From Paratrimastix pyriformis (lineage: Eukaryota; Preaxostyla; Paratrimastigidae), in contig JAPMOS010000006.1 of the NCBI GenBank assembly GCA_027972325.1, positions 536,501 to 600,500 on the forward strand: a DNA stretch of 64,000 nt, given 5' to 3'. Of the stretch, positions 1 to 8,737 are shown piece by piece; position 1 is the stretch's first letter; the number at the start of each line of letters is the position of its first letter. The notes under the pieces are model-generated. The model was given only the letters and a program-made list of their open reading frames with translations. It did not search any database and had not been told where the DNA came from. Both the position numbers and the translations under genes were made by a program.

Positions 1-2337
1 CATCAAGAAGGCTCTTCTTGACGTGATTGGCCCCTGCGAGATGACCACAAATGTAGATGAGTTTCTCAGAGTCTGTCGACCCATCCCCGGGTGGACCTTG
101 ACCGACTTGTTTCCCTCGCTCCTAGCAACTAAACGATCCATTCACACCGCCGGGGGCCAAGGTGCGGGAGTACCAGCAGGGAGGCGAGACATATGAGGTC
201 TATCAGGCCCCGGTCACCCAGCCGGCCATGCAGGCGTACGCACGGCGGATGCAGGTCGGTGCTGCCACACCTCCCCTGGCATGCCAGCTCACCACCTGTG
301 CAGGCGCTGCCGTACTTCTTCATCGACGCTGCGTCCATGATGCAGCTCGAGGACCAGAAGTGGGAAATCTTCCTCATGTCGGTCCTCCTCCCTCCCTCCC
401 TCCCTCCTCCTCCCTCCCTCCCTCCCTCCCTCCTCCCTCCCTCCTCCTCCCTCCCTCCTCCCTCCCTCCCTCCCTCCCTCCTCCCTCCTCCTCCCTCCCT
501 CCCTCCTCCCTCCTCCCTCCTCCTCCCTCCCTCCCTCCCTCCTCCCTCCCTCCCTCCCTCCTCCTCCCTCCCTCCCTCCCTCCTCCCTCCTCCCCCCCTC
601 CCCCCCACGCACACACACACACACACACACCCGACCCAGTTTCCTGAGGAAGGGCGGGGCCACCCCCGGGGAGGCCGCCCAGTACACCCTGGTGGGCCTG
701 TCGACCGTGTACAAGCTCTACCGCTACCCCGACCGGGCCCGCTGGAGGGTTGGGTCCGTTCGGCCACCCATGCACATGCACCCCATGCACACAGCACCCA
801 TGCACAGGCACCCATGCACACATGCACGCAGACACATATGCACACAGGCACCCCATGCGCACATGCGCACATGCGCACAGACACATGCACCCCATGCACA
901 GGCACCCCATGCACGCAGGCACACAGGCACAGGCACCCTATGCACGCAGGCACACAGGCACAGGCGCACAGGCGCACATGCCTTTTCGCGCGTCATCCTC
1001 ATCCTCACTGGGGTTCCATCGACCTGCGTGTGCGCGGGTTATGCGAATGCGGCCAGGCAATTCATGGTGCTGCCTCCCTTCCAGAAGGGCAGCCACGGCT
1101 GTCTGTCATGCCCCCTCCTCCCTCCTCCCTCCCTCCTCCCTCCCTCCCTCCCTCCCTCCCTCCTCCTCCCTCCCTCCTCCCTCCCTCCCTCCTCCCTCCC
1201 TCCCCGGGCTGGCTGGAAAGCGGGGGATGACGGATGATCGCCCGCTCACTCGTCCCTCCGTAGGTTTGCTGCTGGAGACGATCTACCGCCAATCGGCCCT
1301 GGCCAACGTGGTCGACATCACCGTGGAGACGCCCGCCCCGGGGTCCGCCCGGCCCTCCTTCCCTCCTTCATGCGCCCGGACTGCCCCTCATCGTGTGCCC
1401 TTTGTCGTGTGTCTGCGGGTCGGCGGGGCAGGATGACCCGCCTGCGGACGGTGGTCGACTGTCTGCTCTGCCAGCGCCACGGGCTCCTCAACTTCACGTC
1501 CGTTCCCCCGCCTTTCGGGCCCTCTCCTTCATCTCCTGCCCTTCACCTCTGCCCTTCGTGTCGTGCCGCCGCTCCTGGCTGACCTTCCTTCCCCTCTGGA
1601 CGCCTCCTCCTCCTCCGACTCCCTGGGCGCAGGCGGGGCAGCCCCGTGCCGCCCCTCGACCAGGCCCTCATCGAGTCCGTCCAGCGGGTGCTGCCCATCA
1701 CCCCGGTCCGCCCCCGCCTCCCTCCCCGCCAGACGACCCTCTCCGTCGGGCCCCAACCGGGCAGCGTCCGCGTGTCTGCCGTCCACCATCTCGCTGGGCC
1801 TCACCGCTGCGGGCCCAACCACCACCGGGGCGGGTGCAGGCTCAGGTGACCCGGGTTTACGAACTGATGAAGTGGCGCGTCACCAACCGGGCCGACGAGG
1901 CCCAGTTCAAGCCGTTCCGGCTCGAGGTCCGCTGCCCCTCCCCGGGTCCCCACGCCCTCCGATTCTGCGCTGCTTGCCCGCATCTCTGACCGGCTCTGCC
2001 CTGTTACTGTTGCTTTGGGTGGGTGGTGATGATGATGCGGGGCACAGGTCAAGGGGCGCCTGGCCCGAAAGAACGAGGAGGAGCTTGGGGGCCTCAACTC
2101 GGCAGACCGGAAGGCCAAGCTGGGGGTCCGTGCGCTGGCCTGCCTGGCCACCGGCCAGAGAGGGGTTGCTGGGGGCGGGGGACTAGAGGTGGGAAGGACG
2201 CCGACAGGTGATGTGACCGTGACGCTCACCCGTGTGCGGGGGCCGGGCTGCGAGTGCAGGTCCTCTTCCAGGCCGCCGAGCAGGAGTGGGCGCAGATCTG
2301 GGGCTCCCTGGAGAAGCACCAAGGCCTCCTGGGCTAA
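1..2337 (+). CDS. HAT1: Histone acetyltransferase type B catalytic subunit HAT1, cut by the window edge
   Basis: HAT1 acetylates newly made histone H4 (and H2A) before nucleosome assembly. The window opens inside an exon. The pieces follow the HAT1 order: an N-terminal domain with VREYQQGGETYEVYQAP, then FFIDAASMMQLEDQKWEIF, then a GNAT-like core with YTLVGLSTVYKLYRYPD and the acetyl-CoA loop PPFQKGSHG (QGQGHG in animals), then LLLETIYRQSALANVVDIT, and a C-terminal helical part RVYELMKWRVTNRADEAQF. The stop TAA is at 2335-2337. Introns are numerous and mostly begin with GTC (for example at 1343 and 1498); three are filled with CCT or CA repeats. The family assignment is firm. Exact limits of the small exons are by eye, and the 5' end lies outside the window. 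Confidence 0.85.
376..600. repeat. (CCT)/(CCCT) microsatellite in a HAT1 intron
   Basis: About 220 bases of almost pure CCT and CCCT units, between the exon ending in WEIFLM and the one starting FLRKGG. Long open frames across it are repeat artefacts. Confidence 0.95.
607..629. repeat. (CA)n microsatellite
   Basis: Uninterrupted CA dinucleotides at the 3' end of the same HAT1 intron. Confidence 0.9.
765..985. repeat. Minisatellite of CATGCACA / GGCACACAGGCACA units
   Basis: Degenerate units rich in CCCATGCACA, GCACATGC and CACAGGCACA fill a HAT1 intron between the exon with YRYPDRARW and the exon with FMVLPPFQKG. Confidence 0.85.
1107..1205. repeat. (CCT)n microsatellite
   Basis: CCT/CCCT array in the HAT1 intron that follows the PPFQKGSHG exon. 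Confidence 0.9.
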
Positions 2338-2662
2338 GGGGCCGGCTTCAGGGACGTCCCGGTTGGGGGGGATGGACCTCCCCATAACGGGGTGTTATTC
2401 CCTGAAGAAGAAAAGAGAACCGCCAATGTCACGAACGGTCGGAGGGTCGAGGGAGAAGGTACAACAAAAAAAAGAGCAGTACCACGCCCAAACCAACAGC
2501 CGTCTGACGCACGCCTCCGGCGCCACGCCGGGCAATAAAAAAAAGGAACGCAGACGGAGAGAAGGAGGAGAAACCACCCGAAAAGGAAAGAGCGGCGGAG
2601 CCCGAGCGCCTCGCGGCTCAGGGCCACCCTGCCGCGCCTGTGCATGCAATTTGATGGGCCGC
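2338..2662. other. Tail-to-tail intergenic spacer with HAT1 polyadenylation signal
   Basis: This 325-base spacer separates the stop of HAT1 from the stop of the convergent zinc-finger gene. It holds a + strand AATAAA at 2534-2539, about 200 nt after the HAT1 stop, a plausible polyadenylation signal. No gene is visible. Confidence 0.6.
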
Positions 2663-3930
2663 TTAGAAGAGGCCCAAAAAACCCTTCCGTCTGCCGCCCT
2701 TGGCCGGGTCTTGGGCAGGGGACACAGCAGGGGACGCTGCCCCTGCCCCTGGCGCAATGCCGTCCTCCGTTGGAGGTTCATCGGGGTGGCGGGACGACGG
2801 GGCAGGGTCGTCAGAGCCCAGGAAAGTCGGACACGGCTCGCCGATTGCCTGCTCGAGGGCTGCCTGAACCTGCGGCGAGGCAGCCGGCTGGGGCTGCGGC
2901 AGGTCGGTCTGCTTGGCCACGGCCAAGTCCTCGAGGGAGATGTGCTCCGGACGCGGGGGAGGCCGGCTGTCGAGGGGCTCCACCAAAACGCCCTCCTCTT
3001 CGCCGTCGCTCTACCGGCAGCAAGCAAAGAAGGTCAACGAGTTGGTGGAGGGTGTGGGGAACAGACCTCGTTCAAGAAGACAGTTGACTTGAACATCAAT
3101 TCGCCAGAATCCGAGAGAGCTGGCGAAGGACTTGACTGCGGAGCGGAGGGTTGGACAGGCTGCTCTTGTCCTTGTTGGGAGGGCTGTTGTTGGGAGGGCT
3201 GTTGTTGGGAGGGCTGTTGTTGGGGGGGCTGTTGTTGGGAGGGCTGTGAGAGCTGTTGCTGGGGGGGCTGTTGCTGGGGGGGCTGTTGCTGGGGGGGCTG
3301 TTGCTGGGGGGGCTGTTGTTGTTGTTTTTGGGAGAGCTGGTGTTTCGAGGATTGCTGAAGTGCAGATGAAGTGGCAGTTTGGACCGGGACGGGCCCAGTG
3401 GTGGTGGTAGTGGTGGTGGTGGTGGTGGTGGTAGTGGTGGTAGTGGTGGTAGTGGTGGTAGTGGTAGTAGTAGTGGTGGTGGGGTGGGGTGGGGTGGGTG
3501 GGGGCGGAGCCCCTGGCGGGGGAGGCTGTGCTCCCGCATCTGGTGGCAGGGACCGAGGACGTTGTTTATGGCGCGTCCGCTCGTTCTCGGCCTTCTTCCG
3601 CAAGTAGAGCAGATCATCACCCGTCAGAGTCGCCGTTACATCGCGATACATCGATGCGCTCATCGGCTCGTCAATCATTTTATGAAATGTCATATGATCT
3701 TCAAGCTCATCTTCAGACGAGAAGCGGCGTTCAATTGCCAGCGTCACACAGACTGGGCAGAGGAGGCCCCTTGGAGATTTCCGCTCTAGCCGAATGGAAC
3801 TTGCCGAAAGGCCACAAGTTGCGGCATGTTCTTGGAGTTTGAGAGCATCAAATGACAACCCACAGATCGGGCAGGTTAAACGACCACTCGCCAGGAGAAG
3901 TGCGAACCGGATATAACAGTCTCCAACACC
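2663..3930 (-). CDS. UBZ4-like and C2H2-like zinc-finger protein with poly-Thr and poly-Gln tracts
   Basis: Unrecognised as a named gene. The protein starts with CPICGLSFDALKLQEHAATC, whose C-x2-C-x11-H-x3-C spacing equals the RAD18-type UBZ4 ubiquitin-binding knuckle. A second module CPVC...HMTFH (C-x2-C-x17-H-x3-H) follows. Next come a basic helix, a tract of about 29 Thr (ACC codons), PPQQQ repeats, and an acidic, proline-rich tail ending KGFLGLF. One intron is clear at 3011-3066: it starts GTCTG, ends TAG, and joins FLNE to SDGEEEG in phase. The stop is at 2663-2665. No in-frame ATG precedes the first finger before a stop, so an upstream exon overlapping the 5' end of the divergent F-box-Rho gene is needed, or the start is unusual. 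Ubiquitin binding is inferred from spacing only. Confidence 0.6.
3178..3340. repeat. 15-bp coding repeat (poly-Gln/Pro)
   Basis: Tandem units of about 15 bp, GGGAGGGCTGTTGTT or GGGGGGGCTGTTGCT on the + strand, encode PPQQQ-type repeats in the zinc-finger gene on the - strand. Confidence 0.85.
3399..3490. repeat. (GGT/AGT)n trinucleotide repeat coding poly-Thr
   Basis: GGT with interspersed AGT units on the + strand read as ACC/ACT, a run of Thr codons in the - strand zinc-finger gene. Confidence 0.9.
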
Positions 3931-3957
3931 TGATGGATTTTGAGGCTGTCACGAGAA

Positions 3958-5310
3958 ATGGGCCAAGCGCGGTCCAAATTTCCTTTGAATGATCTACCAA
4001 ACGAAATTCTTGTGTCTATTTTTCGGTATGTTGGCGACAATGAGGCACTCGCTTCTTGGATGATGGTTTGCCACCGATGGCATGTCCTTCTCCTTTCCAC
4101 GAGCTGTTGGGCCCTTTTACCTGGTGAGAGCCGAAGTTTCGCAGAGTACTACGATCGACAACTGGGCACATTTCTTTTGGTTTGGGTCTGATTTGCACTT
4201 TCTCACCCATCTTTTCCTCCCAGAACGCCCACCCCCGTCCGAAGAGGGGTCGTGCTATCAGTGATCTGAAATGCGTGGTCGTTGGGCCATGCGAGGCAGG
4301 CAAAACGTCCCTCATCATCCGACTTGTCACCGAGGAGTCTGTAGCGGCCCGCATGAGACCCGCGGACTGACACATGGGGTTCGATCGGCCACCCCCAGGT
4401 TCCCCTTGCCCTCGGAGTCCGCCCCCAAGAGGGTTTGTGCTGCGCATCCCTGCCCATCCCTGACCTCGTCTCAAAGAGGAGTGTTTGGTAGCTCTTCGAG
4501 AACTATTCGCGTCTCCTCATGTTCGGGGGCGTCCCTTACAACATCCAGCTCTGGGATACGACAGGTGCGCCCCCCCCCCCCGTGTGTGTGTGAGATGGGG
4601 AGTGAGGGGCCTTCACCTGCGGCCGTCCATTTCACTATGACGTGCCATCACTCCGGTCCGCAGGCCATGAGGATTACGACCGCCTGCGACCGCTGTCTTA
4701 CGTGGAGGCGGACCTTTTCCTGATGTGCTTCGCGGTGGGCGACCGAATTCGACCAAGTGCGTGCCAAGGCCCGGCTTTCACTGCTCTCATTGTACGACGA
4801 CGCTTGGGGCCGTCGGCCACAGTTGTCCCCGAGGTTTGCTGCTACTGCCCCAAGGCGCCCGTCTTGCTGGTCGGCTGCCGGTCCGACCTGCGCGCGGGGA
4901 CGGCTCGCTGGGAGCCGGACGAGGTGCGATACTCCGAGGTCCCCCCCCACTCGACTCACCACCACCACCACCCACTGGCCTTGCGGATAGTGCCTGCGAT
5001 TGGTCAAGGAGGCGGGGCTGGTGGGCTACACCGAGGTCAGCGCCAAGAGCGGCACGGCCCTGGGGAACTTCTCCGAGGTGGCCATCATGTCGGTGAGCCC
5101 CCTTCTTCCTCCTCCTCCAGCACAAACCCTGGGGATTGACTCATTGGCACCGGGGGGCGCCGCAGGGCGGCCCTGGAGCCCATGCAAACCAAGGAGTTCT
5201 TCCAACGGGTCTGGCGGCCCACCCCGGACAAGGCCAGCGCCCCCTTCGAGTTCACCACCCTGGCCGACCTCCAGACCAGGAGGGGGCTCCGCGCCCCTGC
5301 GCCCCAGTGA
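3958..5310 (+). CDS. F-box and atypical Rho-family GTPase fusion protein
   Basis: The ATG at 3958 opens an F-box, LPNEILVSIFRYV followed by MMVCHRWHVLL, the part that normally docks on SKP1 in SCF ubiquitin ligases. An intron ending at 4223 (CTCCCAG) joins it in phase to a Ras-like domain. G1 is GPCEAGKTSLI. Switch I is shortened to LFENYSRLLMF and lacks the usual PTVF. G3 is DTTGHEDYDRLRPL, the Rho/Rac signature with Gln61 replaced by His. G4 is LVGCRSDLR instead of TKxDLR, and G5-like YTEVSAKSG follows. The last exon encodes RAALEPMQTKEFFQRVW and ends at the TGA at 5308-5310, with no CAAX box. The protein is inferred to be an E3 substrate adaptor whose binding domain is a degenerate small GTPase. 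The segment 4735-4850 may contain one more intron of 66 nt. Confidence 0.7.
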
Positions 5311-5607
5311 CCACAGGGGGGCCAGTCAGACGGCACCCGAAGCGAGCGGAGCGGAGCGGGTTGGTGGACGGTGTTATTATTTGTTGGATGCAGCGCGGGG
5401 CTGCATGAGAAACGGGAAAACGGGAAGAACGAGAAACGGAACCGGGGCCCAGAGGGCGGCGGCAGGAGAAAATACGGGGAAGCGAAAAAAGCCACAGAGA
5501 AAAAGCGTTACAAAAGGCGGGTCGCGGGGTACGGAGGATCATCATCGCACGTACACCCAAACCCGGCGCACAGGGGAGAGAGGATGGAAAGTCGAGGGTC
5601 ACAGCGC
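5311..5607. other. Tail-to-tail spacer between F-box-Rho and NlpC/P60 genes
   Basis: About 300 bases holding the 3' UTRs of the two convergent genes. It is A/G-rich at 5400-5600. I see no conserved coding segment. Confidence 0.5.
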
Positions 5608-6545
5608 CTAGCAGGCGTGGTTGTAGCTGCACCAACGAGAAGAAAGGAGACCATGAGGCCCGTGAACAACGGAAGCGCGCAGGCGGGCAAGGGAAGTCGG
5701 AGACGGACCGGCACGGGTAGAACCCGTGGTTGATGTAGTACGAGTACGAGCCGACGCTCTTGCGGCAGACATCACCATACGTGTGTTCGGCGTACTCAGT
5801 GAACGAGTCCGAGTTAATCCAGCCTGTACGAAGAAAAGAAAAAAAACGTGTGAGCATCGATCGAGTCATGAGGCATCAGCGAGCAGACCGCCGAAAAGGA
5901 GAGTGTGGTCGGCGGGCAGCAGCAAACAGTCACCGGGCTTCATCTCTTCCTTGGTAATGCGGTGGCAAATATCGGGCATGCCACCAGTCCAAATGCCGGG
6001 AGCGCCAGACTGCCAGCAGTAGTTCACGAACCCAGAGCAGTCCTGCCGATAGCTCTCGTAGGTGTGCTAGAGAAGGGCTCGTTGAGCTCGAGAAAAGAAA
6101 AAGTGGCAGACAGTCTGAGAATAGGGGACACGCTCGGCGACCCAATGGTTGGCGCGCTGAATCATGGCATCGCGAGAGACGCACCCGCCAGAGCCGGCAA
6201 TGCAGCATTGAACAGAGTTATCGCCAGGGCAGTGACCTGGTCAACAAAAAAGCGGTTCGAAATTCAACAAAAATGGAAGCGCTGACCAGCCTCGTAGTGG
6301 CCGCTGCAGCCCTCGGAGGTTTTCTGGCAATAGCCGGAGCAAGAGCCCTTGCCGCCAACGCAGCACTTAATGTTGTTGCCACCAGGGCACATATTGCTTT
6401 CATAGTGGCCAGAGCAAGGAACGTTGTTCACATCTTGGCATTGGCCATTGCAGCTGTTGGAAAGAGTGCCATTCCATTCCTCGCCCAGATCGGCAGTGGC
6501 CAAAACGACCAATGAAGCAGCGAAAACCAAGGCAGCAAGCCGCAT
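5608..6545 (-). CDS. Secreted NlpC/P60 family cysteine peptidase with two Cys-rich modules
   Basis: Enzymes of this family cleave bacterial peptidoglycan peptides. Five exons resolve fully: 6287-6545, 6112-6236, 5889-6066, 5709-5823 and 5608-5626, giving 231 residues in one frame. Residues 1-18 (MRLAALVFAASLVVLATA) are a signal peptide. Two duplicated Cys modules follow, CSGHYESNMCPGGNNIKCC and CSGHYEAGHCPGDNSVQCC, a pattern known from fungal and amoebal NlpC/P60 and lysozyme-like proteins. The catalytic domain has the nucleophile motif DCSGFVNYCWQSG and the His motif PADHTLLFGG. The introns begin GTCAG, GTCTG, GTCTG and GTCCG and are 45-82 nt long. The protein is probably used in phagosomal digestion of, or defence against, bacteria (inference). 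The family is mainly bacterial, so transfer in the past is likely, but the gene now carries host-type introns. Confidence 0.85.
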
Positions 6546-6633
6546 CTTTTTTTTTCTTGGGGGACTCACCTGCGTTGAAGAAGCTGAGCCGTCCGGAAAA
6601 TCAGGAGCGGAAAACGTGTCGATTGCCGGAGCA

Positions 6634-6635
<2 letters not shown>

Positions 6636-6666
<31 letters not shown>
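6636..6666. repeat. (TG)n microsatellite upstream of the NlpC/P60 gene
   Basis: About 15 TG units lie some 90 bp upstream of the start codon of the - strand NlpC/P60 gene, in its promoter or 5' UTR. Confidence 0.9.
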
Positions 6667-6668
<2 letters not shown>

Positions 6669-6746
6669 GGTCACAAACGATCCGAAAAAAACGATACATA
6701 ATTTGACGTTCTCACAACGTCATTCGCTCACAGTGGTCTGTTAAGC

Positions 6747-8460
6747 TCAATAGTGGGTGGCCCGCGTAAAGAAGGCGATGCCCAGAAAACGAAGGGCAGC
6801 TTGAACCCATGCCATGAGGTCCATATCGCCGGGCATCCCCACCGTCGCGAAGTCGATGCGAGACAGCAGCATCCGAGAGAAGCCGATCTTCTCCTGCTCT
6901 TCTTCCCGCATCCGCAGCTCTTCAGGGGACGGTTCCGGCTCCGGCTGGGTCTCCGGGGGCCCACCGAACATCCGAGCGCGAGCAGGGAAGCCACCAAACT
7001 GTACGCCGAACCCGAAGGGATTGGCGGGGTTGGCGGGGTTGGGGTTGCCCCCCGGGGGGTTGCCCTCGGCCGGAGCGGAGGTGGCCTCGTCCTTGGGGGT
7101 CCCCTTGTTGAGCTCCTCGAAGAGGGTCCGCAGGAAGGGCGCGCACGGGGCCAGCCGAGGCCACTGGGGCCCCGTCAGGGCGTCCACGCCCAGCTCGGGC
7201 GCAAACCGGGTGGCGGGGGCCGGGGCCGGGGCCGGGGCAGGCGGAGCCCCGAACAGGTCGTAGAGCCGACCCGCAAGAAGCAGCAGGCTCTCCAGGAACG
7301 GGGTCGTCATGGGGACCTGGAAGGGAGGTGTATGAGAGCGCGCCAACGAGCGGGCTGCGAGGACGCACAGGGGGCAGGGGGCGGGGAGAGGCCGACCTTG
7401 CCCACCGCGAGGCTGTCCAGCCGCTGGGGGAGGCCCGCGTCGGCCAGGAGGTAGGCCAGCGAGTCCGCCCGGTCGGTCATGGCCAAGGCCAGGTGGCGCA
7501 GCCGGGGGAATACCTGCGGCCGCCGCGGTACCCCAACCGAACGCGACCGGTGACACTCCACCCCAATCTTCCGATTCGCTGTGTGCGTGGGGTGGAGGTG
7601 GGTGGGTGGGCGGGTGGGCGGACCGCGCCGGAGAGGAGCACCTCCAGGTCGACCAGGTCCCAGCGGGCCCCGGTGGCGGTCAGGCCCAGCTGGAGCTGCA
7701 GGTGGGTCAGAGCCGGCAGGTCCGATAGCACCAGCGACCGCAGCACCTCGCCGGGCATGGCGGCCGTCTGGTGAGACCCGGGTGGGGGACAGGACAGGAA
7801 ATGAGGTGAGCCAGAGCAGGACAAGGAGAGGGATGGGGACGGGGAGGTGGGGCAAAGGGGGAGGACAGAGGGGCACGGAGAGGAGGGCGGGACCTTGATG
7901 CAGAACCGCTGCAGGTAGTGGTGGGTGACCGGGCTGCACAGAAGGGCAAACGGCGCGGCAAGCGGTGCGGAGAGGCGGCGATGAGCTAGGGTCAGGCGCA
8001 GGTCGCAGGGGACGGGGGGCAGGGACGGGGGGGACGGGGCAGGGACGATGGGGGGGAGGAATGGTGGGGCAGGGGCAGGCGGAAGCAGGGGGGGGTGGAA
8101 CGTCCACGCACGCCCATGCGGAGGAAGGGTGCGAAATCAAACAGGTGGAGGAGGTTCGTCTTCCGTGCGACCCGATCTTGACGGACGTCCCGAGGGGATG
8201 TCCATTCGCGCCGCCCAGCACCCGTCCAAACAGGTCTGGATGGACCGATCATCTCCTCGATGCAATCTCGTATGATGGCGCAGCGAGTTGTGGGAGTCAT
8301 CCGCGATAATCCTGACGGTTTCCAACGAATCAAGTCTTTGCTCGACCAATTTGCACAGCACAACACATGCATGCGACTTTCACCTTCCCAGGGACCACTT
8401 ACCAAGCTGGGAAGGTGAAAGTTTTGTGATGAACCGGAATAAAAAGAAGAAACTCTTCAT
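6747..8460 (-). CDS. Leucine-rich uncharacterised protein
   Basis: Not recognised. The proposed start at 8460 gives MKSFFFLFRFITKLSPSQL, then a GTAAGT intron, then an exon with LIRWKPSGLSRMTPTTRC and LLHLFDFAPFLRM. Later exons carry leucine-rich stretches (MPGEVLRSLVLSDLPALTHL; FPRLRHLALAMTDRADSL) that resemble the leucine-rich tails of F-box proteins, although no clear F-box is seen. The last exon (about 6747-7312) has FLESLLLLAGRLYDLFG, an Ala-Pro tract, an N-P-A-N-P-rich linker, an acidic segment EPEPSPEELRMREEEQEK, and ends FFTRATHY. Introns start GTCCG or GTGCG. The upstream neighbour has a polyadenylation signal at 8624-8629, which argues that this is a separate gene. Confidence 0.5.
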
Positions 8461-8623
8461 ACCGCAAGCCGTCCCCTCCCCACCCCGCGAAGGGTGGCGA
8501 GACGATCATCAAGGCCCCAAGAACCCCGGCGCCCCCGAAGGGACGGAGGGGCTCGATCGGTGGCCACCTTCCCGCTCAGAACGGCTTGCCATGACGGTAA
8601 TCGTCAGAGTTTTTGGTGTTGCC

Positions 8624-8629
8624 TTTATT
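8624..8629 (-). promoter_or_regulatory. AATAAA polyadenylation signal of the histone-fold/F-box gene
   Basis: TTTATT on the + strand reads AATAAA on the - strand, 109 nt after the stop at 8738-8740. It marks the likely 3' end of the upstream gene. Confidence 0.5.
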
Positions 8630-8737
8630 GGAAAATAAAGGGTAAGAACGTACTACAGAAATGATTCTGTACGAGTACGGTCTTAGCTTATCGTCGGCCA
8701 AGCGGCCCCTCTTGACCGGCGCCACACACACGCAATG

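Noticed and set aside
129-977. Long open frames through the CCT and CA repeats
   Set aside because: They are open in several frames on both strands because of simple repeats, and they overlap HAT1 exons supported by homology.
8429-8638. + strand frame starting MNRNKKKKLFIPQ
   Set aside because: It is antisense to the first exon of the - strand leucine-rich gene and to a polyadenylation signal region, with no recognisable domain.
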